Source of the DNA: JARYGU01 sp033795365
Lineage (GTDB): Bacteria > Pseudomonadota > Alphaproteobacteria > Rhizobiales > Rhizobiaceae
NCBI GenBank assembly: GCA_033795365.1
Contig: JARYGU010000001.1
Location: forward strand, 124,001 to 188,000
DNA: 64,000 bases
Reading direction: 5' to 3'
The notes beneath the pieces are model-generated. The model had not been told where the DNA came from and searched no databases. It saw only the letters and a program-made list of their open reading frames with translations. Shown here one piece after another: positions 33,279 to 42,143 of the stretch (the first letter of the stretch is position 1; each line of letters opens with the position of its first letter). The position numbers were made by a program, and so were the translations under genes.

Positions 33279-34493
33279 GTGAAAGAACTGGCCCTCATCG
33301 CAAGCTCGCCCCGCCGGATCCGGCAAAGCAATGAAATTGCGGCCCTGCAGGCGTTGCATCGCTCGGGTCGCCTGAGCCGGGCCGATCTCGCGCGAATGCT
33401 GAACCTCAACCGTTCCTCGTCCGGGCATATCATTGCCGAACTCACCTCGGCGGGACTGGTCCGCGAAGTCGCGGAGGAGCGGCCGGAGCGGCCGAGCTAC
33501 GGCCGCGCCGGGCGGCCGGGGGTCATGCTGGAACTCGTTCCCGACGCCGTCTTCTTCATCGGCGTCGAAATCGGCGTCGAGCATATCGCCACCGTCCAGA
33601 TCGACCTGCAGGCAAACATCGTCAGCACCAGCTCGGAAGCCTTCAAGGGGCCTTCCGTCAGCGTGGAAGCGGCGGTGGAGCGCGCGATCGAGCTGGCGTT
33701 GAAGCCGATACCGCGCGAAGCGCTCGGCCGGTGCGAAGGGTTCGGCATCTCGACGCCCTCCCAGATGGATAGGAACGGCAACGTCCATTTCGCGCCCCTG
33801 CTCGGCTGGCGGAATGTCAACCTGGTGGAGCTGACGCGCCCGCGGCTTCCCGTGCGCGTGCCCGTCCTCGCCGAGAACGATGCCAACGCCTTCGCCATCG
33901 GAGCAACCTACGGCAACGGAGACGTCCAACCGGGTGTAACGCTGTTCATCGTGCTCGAAAGCGGCGTCGGCGGCGGCATCGTCGTCGACGGCAATCTTTT
34001 TCGCGGCGCAAACGGCCTGGCGGGTGAAATCGGGCATCTGCACATGACGGGCGAACCCGGCCGCGGGCGCAATCTCGAGCAACTGATCGGCCTGGAAAAT
34101 ATTCTTGCGGAATACCGCAAGGTCTCGAACCATGACGATCCGCGTCTGGAACAGTTCCTCTCCGACGTGCGCGACCGGGCCCCCAGCGCCGTCGCGATCG
34201 CCGAGGAGTGGGCGAAATCGCTGGCCTATGCCCTGGTGCAGATCTGCCGCATCATCGATGCCGACCGGATCGTGCTCGGAGGCTCCGTCGCGGCACTTTA
34301 TCCGCTGGTGGCGGCCAGGGTCGCCGCCCATATCCAGACTGCGCAGGAATCGAGCTTTCCGGTTCCCACGATCGCCCTCAACGAGACTGCGTCCGGTTCC
34401 GCCTTCGGCGCCGCATGCATGCTGCACCAGCGTTATCTTTCGCTTGAGAGCAATCGCTTTTCCGAGGACGCAGCGAAGCTCGATGCGGTGTAG
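33279..34493 (+). CDS. ROK-family transcriptional regulator
   Basis: Protein of 404 aa in the NagC/XylR-type ROK family. N-terminal winged HTH (about residues 13-62, RRIRQSNEIAALQALHRSGRLSRADLARMLNLNRSSSGHIIAELTSAGL), then a ROK sugar-binding fold with ENDANAFAIG and GLAGEIGHLHM. The cysteine zinc motif normally after GH is absent (GEPGRGRNLEQL), so it is unlikely to be a working kinase and may lack structural zinc. GTG at 33279 with GGAAAG upstream. It sits inside the polyol island and probably responds to a free ketose or polyol. Confidence 0.88.
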   Translation: MKELALIASSPRRIRQSNEIAALQALHRSGRLSRADLARMLNLNRSSSGHIIAELTSAGLVREVAEERPERPSYGRAGRPGVMLELVPDAVFFIGVEIGVEHIATVQIDLQANIVSTSSEAFKGPSVSVEAAVERAIELALKPIPREALGRCEGFGISTPSQMDRNGNVHFAPLLGWRNVNLVELTRPRLPVRVPVLAENDANAFAIGATYGNGDVQPGVTLFIVLESGVGGGIVVDGNLFRGANGLAGEIGHLHMTGEPGRGRNLEQLIGLENILAEYRKVSNHDDPRLEQFLSDVRDRAPSAVAIAEEWAKSLAYALVQICRIIDADRIVLGGSVAALYPLVAARVAAHIQTAQESSFPVPTIALNETASGSAFGAACMLHQRYLSLESNRFSEDAAKLDAV

Positions 34494-34809
34494 AATAGCC
34501 ATATGTTCGACAAACGCGACCGAATATGTTGCCTGTCGAAACAATTTAGGTTAGCGTCGATCAAGTTGGAGGAAAATCGACGGCCTTTGCGCCACGCCGG
34601 AGGAGGAGCAAGGCTTTTCAAAACGATACGGCAACGCTTGGCAGCGGAGCGCGCAAAAGCCTCTGCGATGCGCCTCGAATACGGAGCGGCATCGCCGGAC
34701 GCATCGGCCCTCCCCAAGCTCGCCGGTCGCATTTCGCTACGCGGCAATCGCCTTACGGATACCTTCCGGGCATGGGGCGATGCCGGCTGGAAACAAAGGA
34801 GGAGATGAC
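34494..34809. other. intergenic region before the SDR trio
   Basis: 316 bp. It contains an inverted repeat TTCGACA (34506-34512) and TGTCGAA (34534-34540), separated by 21 nt, 13 bp after the ROK stop. This could be an operator for the SDR operon or a weak hairpin. An open frame here has low-complexity composition and is not considered a gene. Confidence 0.5.
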
Positions 34810-35574
34810 ATGGCATTGCGTGATTTCAGGTTGGATGGAAAGGTGGCTCTGATCACGGGCGGCAACAGGGGGATCGGCCTCGCGATCGCGCAGGTCTTCG
34901 GCGAAGCCGGAGCGAAATCCGTCCTGACTGCCCGGCGGGACAATCCCGAGGGCGACGCCCTGTTGAAGAAGGCCGGATACGAGTTCGATTTCGTCTCCGC
35001 CGACGCGACCGATCCGGCAAGCCCCGAACGGCTGATCCGTCACACGATCGAAAAATACGGGCGGATCGATATCCTGGTGAACAATGCAGGCGTCGCGGTG
35101 CATGGCGAAACCCCTGATTTCGACGACGAGAAGCTCGACAGGATCATGTCGACCAATCTGATGCAGGTCTTCCGCTTCTCGCGCGCGGCGATCACGCCGA
35201 TGAGACAGCAGGGCAGCGGGGTCATCCTCAATGTCGGATCGATCTCCGGTTACATCACCAATATTCCGCAGCATCAGGTGGCCTACAACGCCTCGAAGGC
35301 CGCGGTGCACATGATGACGAAGAGCCTCGCCAGCGAGGTTGCGGCCGACAATATCCGCGTCAACGCCGTGGCGCCCGGCTATATCGAGACCGACATGACG
35401 CGTGTCGGCTTCACCAATCCCGAATGGGATTCCGTCTGGACCGCGATGACCCCGATGGGGCGGTATGGCCAGCCCGAGGAGATCGCCAACTGCGTTCTCT
35501 TCCTCTGCTCTCCGGCTGCGAGCTACGTCACGGGATCGGTGCTGGTCGTCGACGGCGGCTACGTCACCCGCTAG
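34810..35574 (+). CDS. SDR polyol/sugar dehydrogenase
   Basis: Short-chain dehydrogenase of 254 aa: TGGNRGIG (16-23), NNAG (91-94), Ser144 in NVGSISG, Tyr159/Lys163 in YNASK, and the C-terminal SYVTGSVLVVDGGY. The segment MTPMGRYGQPEEIANCVLFLCSPAASYVTG resembles galactitol/sorbitol-type SDRs. ATG at 34810 with AAAGGAGGAG. First of three consecutive SDR genes; spacing of 46 bp to the next suggests one transcript. Precise polyol unknown. Confidence 0.85.
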   Translation: MALRDFRLDGKVALITGGNRGIGLAIAQVFGEAGAKSVLTARRDNPEGDALLKKAGYEFDFVSADATDPASPERLIRHTIEKYGRIDILVNNAGVAVHGETPDFDDEKLDRIMSTNLMQVFRFSRAAITPMRQQGSGVILNVGSISGYITNIPQHQVAYNASKAAVHMMTKSLASEVAADNIRVNAVAPGYIETDMTRVGFTNPEWDSVWTAMTPMGRYGQPEEIANCVLFLCSPAASYVTGSVLVVDGGYVTR

Positions 35575-35620
35575 GTGCCGCCAGCCATATCAGCCGCATC
35601 GCGCTCTACGGGAGGTTTGA

Positions 35621-36349
35621 ATGAGCAATGGAATTTCGGGCAAGGTCGTGGCGATCACCGGCGCGGCTTCGGGCATAGGCCTAGCCTGCAGCAAGGCCTG
35701 CCTTGCGGCAGGCGCACGCGTGTTCCTGATCGACAGGGCGGAGGACAGCCTCGGCGAGATCTGCCGTGAGCTGGGAGGGCAGGCCGTTCCCCTCGTCGTC
35801 GATCTCATGGATCCGCAAAGCGTCGCCCGCATGATGCCGCAGATCCTGGAGAAAGCCGGACGGCTCGACATCTTTCACGCCAATGCCGGATCCTATATCG
35901 GCGGCGACGTGATCGACGGCGACCCGGACGCCTGGGATCGCATGCTCAACCTCAACGTCAATGCCGTCTTCCGCTGCGTTCACGCCGTCCTGCCGCATAT
36001 GGTCGAACGGAAAACCGGCGACATCATCGTCACGAGCTCCGTCGCCGGCCATGTGCCCGTGATGTGGGAGCCGGTTTACACCGCTTCCAAGCACGCCGTT
36101 CAGGCTTTCGTCCACACCGTGAGGCGGCAGGTGGCAAAGCACGGGATTCGCGTCGGCGCCGTCGCGCCGGGGCCGGTCGTCACCGCGCTTTTGAAGGACT
36201 GGCCGCCGGAAAACCTGGAGAAGGCGCTTGCCGCGGGCAGCTTGATCGAGCCGTCGGAGGTCGCCGAAGCGGTTCTCTTCATGCTCACGCGGCCGCGCAA
36301 CGTCACGATCCGCGACCTCGTCATTCTGCCTCAGAACCAGGACATTTAG
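35621..36349 (+). CDS. rbtD: ribitol 2-dehydrogenase-like SDR
   Basis: SDR of 242 aa predicted to oxidise ribitol to D-ribulose with NAD. From memory it closely resembles Klebsiella ribitol dehydrogenase along its length: TGAASGIG (13-20), DIFHANAGSYIGG (83-95), WDRMLNLNVNAVFRCV and WEPVYTASKHAVQAFVHTVRRQVA with Tyr153/Lys157. VGAVAPGPVVTALL and the C-terminal RNVTIRDLVILPQ also match. HANAG in place of NNAG is a specific feature of that subgroup. The ATG at 35621 has GGGAGG upstream. It is the middle gene of the SDR trio. Confidence 0.88.
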   Translation: MSNGISGKVVAITGAASGIGLACSKACLAAGARVFLIDRAEDSLGEICRELGGQAVPLVVDLMDPQSVARMMPQILEKAGRLDIFHANAGSYIGGDVIDGDPDAWDRMLNLNVNAVFRCVHAVLPHMVERKTGDIIVTSSVAGHVPVMWEPVYTASKHAVQAFVHTVRRQVAKHGIRVGAVAPGPVVTALLKDWPPENLEKALAAGSLIEPSEVAEAVLFMLTRPRNVTIRDLVILPQNQDI

Positions 36350-36387
36350 CCGATCCCCTTGCGGATCGCGATCTCAGGGAGGAAATC

Positions 36388-37161
36388 ATGTATCAGGCAC
36401 GCTTCAGGATCGATGGAGACACGGCGGTGGTGACCGGCGGCGGGCGAGGCATCGGCCTTGCCTGCGCGGAGGCCTTGGCGGAAGCCGGCGCGAGGCTGGT
36501 CCTCATCGAGCAGAACCGGGAGGCGGGGGCCTCCGGTCTCGATCATCTCTTATCGAAAGGCTACCAGGCCGAGTTGATCTCCGGAGACGTCACGTCGTCC
36601 GCCCGGATGAACGAAATCGCCGACGAACTGGCAAGCCGCGGCACGCCGGCCTTGATCCTCGTCAACAATGCCGGGATCGGGGAGAGCGGCGTCGCATCCG
36701 AGGACGTCAGCGACGAACAGTGGCTGCGGATGATGAACGTCAATGTCAACGGCGTCTTCTGGTGCTCGCGCGCGTTCGGGCGGCATATGCTGACGGCCGG
36801 AAAGGGCTCGATCGTCAATCTCGGCTCGATGTCCGGCACGATATGCAACAGGCCGCAGCCGCAGACGCCTTACAACGTCTCCAAGGCCGCGGTCCATCAC
36901 ATGACGCGGTCGATGGCGGCGGAATGGGCCGCGCAGGGCGTGCGCGTCAATGCGGTGGCCCCGACCTATATCGAAACGCCGATGGTTCTCGCCAATCCGC
37001 TGAACAAGGAGCGCATCGAAAGCTGGCTCCGCGACACCCCGATGGCGCGCATGGGCCAGACCCACGAAGTCGCAAGCGCCGTTCTCTTTCTGGCGTCGGA
37101 GGCTGCAAGCCTCATGACCGGCGCGATCGTCCCCGTCGACGGCGGCTATACCTGCTGGTAG
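36388..37161 (+). CDS. SDR polyol dehydrogenase, galactitol dehydrogenase-like
   Basis: SDR of 257 aa: TGGGRGIG (16-23), NNAG (93-96), Ser147 in NLGSMSG, Tyr162/Lys166. The stretch VNVNGVFWCSRAFGRHM and NLGSMSGTICNRPQ recalls Rhodobacter galactitol 2-dehydrogenase, which makes L-tagatose and also acts on other polyols. The ATG at 36388 follows AGGGAGG. Last gene of the trio. The substrate is an inference from resemblance and neighbours. Confidence 0.85.
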   Translation: MYQARFRIDGDTAVVTGGGRGIGLACAEALAEAGARLVLIEQNREAGASGLDHLLSKGYQAELISGDVTSSARMNEIADELASRGTPALILVNNAGIGESGVASEDVSDEQWLRMMNVNVNGVFWCSRAFGRHMLTAGKGSIVNLGSMSGTICNRPQPQTPYNVSKAAVHHMTRSMAAEWAAQGVRVNAVAPTYIETPMVLANPLNKERIESWLRDTPMARMGQTHEVASAVLFLASEAASLMTGAIVPVDGGYTCW

Positions 37162-37298
37162 GTATCCGCCGGGCACTTTTCGCCTTTGCGGCTGCTTGCG
37201 CGGCACTGCCAGCGACCCTGCATAGTCTCAAGACCAGAACGAAACTTGAGCGCGTCCGGCAATGCCGGGCGCGCTTTCCGCGTTTATGACCTTGGATC

Positions 37299-37371
37299 GG
37301 TAGCGCTTCCAAAAGTCATATCCAGGCAGGCATCGCAAAAATTTGCGCGCGCAATATTTTCACAATACACA
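37299..37371 (+). promoter_or_regulatory. promoter and operator candidates upstream of the LacI-family gene
   Basis: GGTAGCGCTTCC (37299-37310) is an imperfect LacI-type palindrome and runs into the 11-mer also found at 32062-32072. A perfect palindrome TTGCGCGCGCAA spans 37343-37354. TTGCGC (37343-37348) and TACACA (37366-37371) are 17 nt apart, a possible -35/-10 pair about 80 bp before the gene. The spacing matches the element before the polyol operon. Confidence 0.4.
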
Positions 37372-37450
37372 TAGAAGCCTAAAACTTACGTTCGGAACTT
37401 GCGGTCGGCTGCGTCTTTCAGATATCACGTCCGGAAGTTGAAGACTGCCA

Positions 37451-38497
37451 ATGCTGGGAACCGATTGGTCGATGGACAAGATAGCGCACCGGACCATGCA
37501 GGACTTCGCCGATTCCTGCGGCGTTTCGCGACCGACGCTTTCGAAATATTTCGACGATCCGCAAAGCGTCAAACCGGTGACGCGCAAGCGCATCGAGGCA
37601 GCCCTGGCGGCGTCCGACTACCGTCCCAACCTCTACGCGCGTAACCTCAACCGCAAGCGCACCCGCAATGTCGGAATTCTGGTCGCCTCCATCACCGACC
37701 CGTTCTACGCCGAAATGGTGAACCGGCTGGAGCTCCGGCTGCGCAACGAGGGGTACTGGCCGGTGGTGTTCTCTTCGCACGGCATGCCGGAACTGGAGGC
37801 CGAGGCGGCGAACACGATGATGGCCATGAAGGTGGCGGGCGCTATTCTCGCTCCCCTCGGCCTCAAATCCGATCCGCGCATCTTCGAGAAGCTCTCTGAA
37901 AATGTGCCGATCGTCTATTTCGACACCTATATCGAGGGCGACACCCCGTTCATCGGCAACAACAATGCCCGAAGCGTATCGACCATCGTCGACTATCTTT
38001 GCCGCTCGGGTGAGGCTCCCGCCTATTTCGATATCCCGCATGTGAACCACAATTCGGGCGAACGGGTTGCAAGCTATGTCAAGACCATGGAATCGCTGGG
38101 GTTCGAGCCCGTGGTGTTCGGCGACACCGCAAACTACAGCTGGGACTTCGAGCGCATCGGCTACGACCAGACGGAGACGATGCTGAACGCAGGCGGCCTG
38201 CCCGCCAGGACGATCCTGTGCGCCAACGACCGCCTCGCCTTCGGCGTCATGGCTGCCGCCTATACCCATGGCTTGAAGATCGGACGCCGCACCGACTGCG
38301 ACCTGCGCGTCGCGGCGCATGACGACCATCCGCTGAGCCGCTACACCTGCCCTCCTCTGACGACAATGGCGCAGGATTTCACCGCAATGGCAGGGCGCAG
38401 CGTGGAAACCCTCCTCGCCATGCTGGACGACGACAGCCCGGCCCGCCCGGACCATGTCAGCCTCGACGCGACGCTGGTCATGCGCCAGTCGGCGTGA
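37451..38497 (+). CDS. LacI-family transcriptional regulator
   Basis: Protein of 348 aa with an N-terminal LacI HTH (TMQDFADSCGVSRPTLSKYFDDPQSVKPVTRKRIEAAL) and a periplasmic-binding-like sensor domain (VGILVASITDPFYAEMVNRLE, TILCANDRLAFGVMAAA). ATG 37451 gives a slightly long leader; an ATG at 37472 is possible. It follows the SDR trio and precedes an esterase gene in the opposite direction, the two stop codons forming TGATCA at 38495-38500. Likely target: the polyol island and perhaps the operon at 40.8 kb, based on shared promoter motifs (inference). Confidence 0.88.
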   Translation: MLGTDWSMDKIAHRTMQDFADSCGVSRPTLSKYFDDPQSVKPVTRKRIEAALAASDYRPNLYARNLNRKRTRNVGILVASITDPFYAEMVNRLELRLRNEGYWPVVFSSHGMPELEAEAANTMMAMKVAGAILAPLGLKSDPRIFEKLSENVPIVYFDTYIEGDTPFIGNNNARSVSTIVDYLCRSGEAPAYFDIPHVNHNSGERVASYVKTMESLGFEPVVFGDTANYSWDFERIGYDQTETMLNAGGLPARTILCANDRLAFGVMAAAYTHGLKIGRRTDCDLRVAAHDDHPLSRYTCPPLTTMAQDFTAMAGRSVETLLAMLDDDSPARPDHVSLDATLVMRQSA

Positions 38498-39463
38498 TCA
38501 GCCCCGCCCTGCTTCTCGCTCGAATCCCTGCCATGCGGCCACCGCTTCGCGCACGACTTCCCGGGCCGCCGGAACATATCGGCCCATTGATGCAAAGCCG
38601 TGGATCTGGTCCGGGCGGCGGCTGATCACCGTCGGAACGCCCGCCGCCTGCAGCCGCGCCGCATAAGCCTCTCCCTCGTCCGCCAGAATGTCGAGCCCGG
38701 CAAGGGCGACGAAGGCCGCGGGCGCACCGGAGAGATCCGCCGCAAGAAGCGGCGAGACGCGCCAGTCTGTTATATCCGCTGCGTCGCGCACATAGTGATC
38801 ACGAAACCAGCGCATCGTGGAAGCGGTCAGGCCATATCCTTCTGCGAAGCGCCGGTAGCTGTCCGCCGTCTGGCGCGCATCGGTATTCGGATAGATCAGG
38901 AGCTGCGCCGACAACAGGGGCAAAGACACGTCGGACCGCGACATCAGCGCGAGCACCGCGGCGAGATTACCGCCGGCGCTGTCGCCCGCAACGGCGATCC
39001 TCCGCGCATCCACCCCGACCGCCTCCGCGCTGACGCGAAGCCAGGCGAGTGCGGCCGCGCAATCCTCGAGCGCCGCAGGAAACTTGTGTTCGGGAGCGAG
39101 ACGGTAGTCGGGGCATAGAACCACCGCACCGGCCAGTTCGGCGATCAGCCGGCAGATTTCGTCGTGGGAATCGAGGTTGCCGACCACCCAGCCGCCCCCG
39201 TGGAAATAAAGCGCCGCCGGCGCGCCCTCTGCGGGTGCGGTCCTGCCGCGATACAGGCGCATCGCCAAAGGACCGCCCGGCCCGGGGATCTCGACATCCT
39301 CCACGGAAGCGACATCCGCTTTTTCGCCCTGAAGGCCGGGACATGAGGCATTATAGGCAAGCCGTGCTTGCGCCGGCGTTCCCGTTTCGAAAGGTGCTGC
39401 GCCGCTTGCCTTGCCTAAAGCAAGGACGCGCTCGGCTCCAGGGTCGATCGATGTCATGGTCAT
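38498..39463 (-). CDS. alpha/beta hydrolase, hormone-sensitive lipase-type esterase
   Basis: Carboxylesterase of 321 aa. It has the HSL-family oxyanion motif HGGGW (88-92) and nucleophile Ser162 in GDSAGG. Acid Asp258 lies in LDILADEG and His288 in IHGF completes the triad. Cytoplasmic, no signal peptide. The ATG at 39463 follows AGGAGGG; ATG 39457 is possible. It begins 9 bp after the Gfo/Idh gene and is co-transcribed with it. It may hydrolyse an acetylated or esterified sugar or a lactone (inference). Confidence 0.87.
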   Translation of the reverse strand: MTMTSIDPGAERVLALGKASGAAPFETGTPAQARLAYNASCPGLQGEKADVASVEDVEIPGPGGPLAMRLYRGRTAPAEGAPAALYFHGGGWVVGNLDSHDEICRLIAELAGAVVLCPDYRLAPEHKFPAALEDCAAALAWLRVSAEAVGVDARRIAVAGDSAGGNLAAVLALMSRSDVSLPLLSAQLLIYPNTDARQTADSYRRFAEGYGLTASTMRWFRDHYVRDAADITDWRVSPLLAADLSGAPAAFVALAGLDILADEGEAYAARLQAAGVPTVISRRPDQIHGFASMGRYVPAAREVVREAVAAWQGFEREAGRG

Positions 39464-39472
39464 GCCCTCCTC

Positions 39473-40621
39473 TCATGCCAGCAGACTGCGCGCTTCCTCC
39501 TCGCCGAGAAGCGGCGGCTGCGGCGTCGTCCCCTCGATCGAAATGGCGCTCCGGCTTTCGCCCGATTGCAGGATGGCCTCCATGACTTCGAGAACATGCA
39601 GTGCAAGATCGCCGGAAGCGCGCGGGGTGCGTCCTTCGCCCAAGGCCCGCACGAGATCGGCGACGCCCAACATTCGGTAGTTCGCCCGGTCCGGCGCGTC
39701 ATAGGGCCAGTTGATCGTGCCATAGAGGTCGTTGCCGGTTTCGAAATCCCTCCACTCGTCTCCGCGCGGCGAAACCGAAACCGTGCCGCCGAATGTATCG
39801 GGATCCGGGAGGCGCAGGGAGCCCTCCGTGCCATGCAGCTCTATCGGATGGTTGGAGTGGCGGAACACATCCCAGGAAGCGCCGAAATTGACCGTCGTAC
39901 CGTTGTGGAACTCGATAAGGGAAAGCACGTTCGTCGGCGTCGCGACCTTCAAGCTGGTGTTCCTGAACGGCCCTTCCGCCGTGATCAGCCGCTCCTCCTG
40001 GCCCTTCGTCGCCATGGCCATGACGCTCTTCACCGGACCGAGAAGATTGACCAGCATGGTCAGATAATAGGGGCCCATGTCGAAAACCGGTCCGCCGCCC
40101 GGCTGGTAGTAGAATTGCGGATTGGGGTGCCAGTGCTCCATCCCCCGCCCGAACATGAAGGCCGTTCCCGTCACCGGGCGGCCGATCGCGCCTTCATCCA
40201 TCCGACGGCGCGCCCGGCGTCCCGCAGCGCCGAGAAACGTATCCGGCGCCGAGCCGAGAAGAAGCCCCCGCGCCTTCGCCTCGCTAACGAGCTTGCGGCC
40301 TTCGGCGGCAGAGGTCGCCAGAGGCTTCTCGGTGAAGACGTGCTTGCCGGCGGAAAGCGCCGCAAGAGATATCTCGTAATGGGCGGCAGGCACCGTCAGG
40401 TTCAGAACCAGATCGATTTCCGGATCTCGCAGCAAGGCATCCACGCCCAGTGCGCGAATTCCATATTCGCGCGCCCTGAGCGCGGACATTTCGTCCGAGA
40501 TATCCGCGCAAGCGCACAGTTCGATGCCGCCGAACAGCGCTGCATTTCTCAAGTAAGTCATTGAGATGTTTCCACATCCAATGACGCCGATGCCAAGCTT
40601 CGTCTTCGCCGACGCGTTCAT
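39473..40621 (-). CDS. Gfo/Idh/MocA-family oxidoreductase
   Basis: NAD(P)-dependent sugar dehydrogenase of 382 aa. Rossmann IGVIGCGNIS (11-20), EKP in HVFTEKPLATS and the C-terminal dehydratase-like domain with GGGPVFDMGPYYLTMLVNLLG. The ATG at 40621 has GAGGAGG. It is divergent from the transporter operon that starts at 40791, the 169 bp between them being a shared promoter region. With the esterase it forms the left arm of the sugar cluster. Substrate unknown. Confidence 0.9.
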   Translation of the reverse strand: MNASAKTKLGIGVIGCGNISMTYLRNAALFGGIELCACADISDEMSALRAREYGIRALGVDALLRDPEIDLVLNLTVPAAHYEISLAALSAGKHVFTEKPLATSAAEGRKLVSEAKARGLLLGSAPDTFLGAAGRRARRRMDEGAIGRPVTGTAFMFGRGMEHWHPNPQFYYQPGGGPVFDMGPYYLTMLVNLLGPVKSVMAMATKGQEERLITAEGPFRNTSLKVATPTNVLSLIEFHNGTTVNFGASWDVFRHSNHPIELHGTEGSLRLPDPDTFGGTVSVSPRGDEWRDFETGNDLYGTINWPYDAPDRANYRMLGVADLVRALGEGRTPRASGDLALHVLEVMEAILQSGESRSAISIEGTTPQPPLLGEEEARSLLA

Positions 40622-40700
40622 GAAAAGCGCTCCTCCTCAAGGTCTCCCCACCAGCGATATAGCAATTCCGCCGGTTACCACGACGCAATAAAACATTTTA

Positions 40701-40729
40701 TTTGTTGACGCGCGATAATTTTTTATGAA
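40701..40729 (+). promoter_or_regulatory. promoter/operator candidate of the 40.8-52 kb operon
   Basis: TTGACG (40705-40710) and AAACAT (40728-40733) are 17 nt apart, the first being 5/6 of the -35 consensus but the second a poor -10. The block TTGACGCGCGATAATT has the same CGCG-core flanked by AT-rich DNA as those at 31985 and 37341. The start codon is at 40791. Confidence 0.35.
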
Positions 40730-40790
40730 ACATGAGAAAACACTGGCCGGACTGCCCGGAGGGAGACAGTGTATTCAACGGGAGGATAGA

Positions 40791-42140
40791 ATGAGCGATT
40801 CCAAGAATTCGCCGGCCGACGATGCGCGCCGGAATGCCGCCGCGACGGCGATCGACCGCCGCCGGTTCCTGACGGGTGCGGCAGCCGCGACATTGGGAGC
40901 AGGCGCCCTGACGCTTGCCTCCGGCCTCGGCCCGCGCACGGCGCGCGCCCAGAGCCGAACGGAAATCACCTTCGCCAGCGCGGCCTTCTTCGGAAAGGAA
41001 ACGTGGGGCGACCTCTGCAAGACCTTCAACGAATCCCAGGACCGCGTCTCGGTCAAATATATCGAACTGCCGCCGCCGAGTTCGTCGACCGAGGTCTACC
41101 AGGGGCTCGTCCAGCAGCTTGCCCGCCGCACCGGCACGCCGGACGTCTTCAGCCAGGACGTCATCTGGATAGCCGGCTTTGCTTCGGCCGGCTGGGCGCT
41201 GCCGCTCGACGAATATTTCCCGGCCGATGCGCGCAAGGATTATTTCCCCGGCACGGTCGCGGCCTGCACCTATGAGGACAAGCTGACGGCTCTGCCCTGG
41301 TTCCTCGATTCCGGCATGTTCTACTACCGCAAGGATCTGGTAGAGAAACATGGCGGCAAGGTCCCGGAGACTTGGGAAGACATGGCGAAGATGGCTGCAG
41401 CCGCCCAAGCGGCCGGCGATGCCAAATTCGGCTATCTCTGGCAGGGCAAGCAGGCCGAGGTTCTCGTTTGCGATGCCGTCGAGATCATCACGTCGAACAA
41501 CGGGGCGATCCTCGCGCCCGACGGAAAATCCGCGCTGATTGGCGAAAAACCTGCCGTCGACGCGATCAAGTTCCTCTACGATACGATCAACACCACCAAG
41601 ATCAGCCCGCCGAACGTGCTGTCCTGGGACGAGGAGCCTTCGCGTCAGCCCTTCACCGCAGGCGACGCGATGTTCATGCGCAACTGGTCCTATGTCTACC
41701 CGATCGCGCAGGATCCGAAGGCTTCGCAGGTGGTCGACAAGGTCGGCGTCGCACCGCTTCCCTATTTCCCCGGCGGCAAAAGCGCTGCATGCCTCGGCGG
41801 ATATCAGCTCGGCGTCAATGCCAATTCGAAGAACCGCGAGGCGGCGATCGAGTTCCTGACATGGCTCTCCTCGCCCGAAACCCAGCAGCGCATCGCGCTG
41901 AACTTCGGCCTTGCGCCGACACGGCCGGCCTTGTTCTCCGACGACAAGATCAAATCGGAACAGCCGTTCATGGCAAGCCTTGAAAAGGTCTTCACGGGCG
42001 CCACCGGCCGGCCGGTGACGCCGGAATATGCCAAGGTCACGCTGGCGCTTCAGTCGGGTATTTCCAGGGCGCTCGTCTCCGGCGATGTGGAGGCGGAACT
42101 CGCCGCCTGCGCCGAAGAGGTCAACAAGATCGTTGGATGA
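40791..42140 (+). CDS. sugar ABC transporter substrate-binding protein, Tat-exported
   Basis: Binding protein of 449 aa with a twin-arginine leader: DRRRFLTGAAAATLGAGALTLASGL, RRRFL at 23-27, cleavage probably near ARA/Q at 53. The mature part is an SBP_bac_1 sugar-binding fold with a trehalose/maltose-like pattern (GTPDVFSQDVIWIAGFASAGWALPLDEYF). Tat export implies folding in the cytoplasm before secretion; the other binding proteins here have Sec leaders. The ATG at 40791 follows GGGAGG. It is the first gene of a long operon, with only 3 bp to the first permease. Confidence 0.9.
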   Translation: MSDSKNSPADDARRNAAATAIDRRRFLTGAAAATLGAGALTLASGLGPRTARAQSRTEITFASAAFFGKETWGDLCKTFNESQDRVSVKYIELPPPSSSTEVYQGLVQQLARRTGTPDVFSQDVIWIAGFASAGWALPLDEYFPADARKDYFPGTVAACTYEDKLTALPWFLDSGMFYYRKDLVEKHGGKVPETWEDMAKMAAAAQAAGDAKFGYLWQGKQAEVLVCDAVEIITSNNGAILAPDGKSALIGEKPAVDAIKFLYDTINTTKISPPNVLSWDEEPSRQPFTAGDAMFMRNWSYVYPIAQDPKASQVVDKVGVAPLPYFPGGKSAACLGGYQLGVNANSKNREAAIEFLTWLSSPETQQRIALNFGLAPTRPALFSDDKIKSEQPFMASLEKVFTGATGRPVTPEYAKVTLALQSGISRALVSGDVEAELAACAEEVNKIVG

Positions 42141-42143
42141 ATC

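Noticed and set aside
34503..34808. 101-codon open frame between the ROK gene and the SDR trio
   Set aside because: No ribosome site and no conserved pattern, and it covers the SDR leader with its inverted repeat. Left as intergenic.
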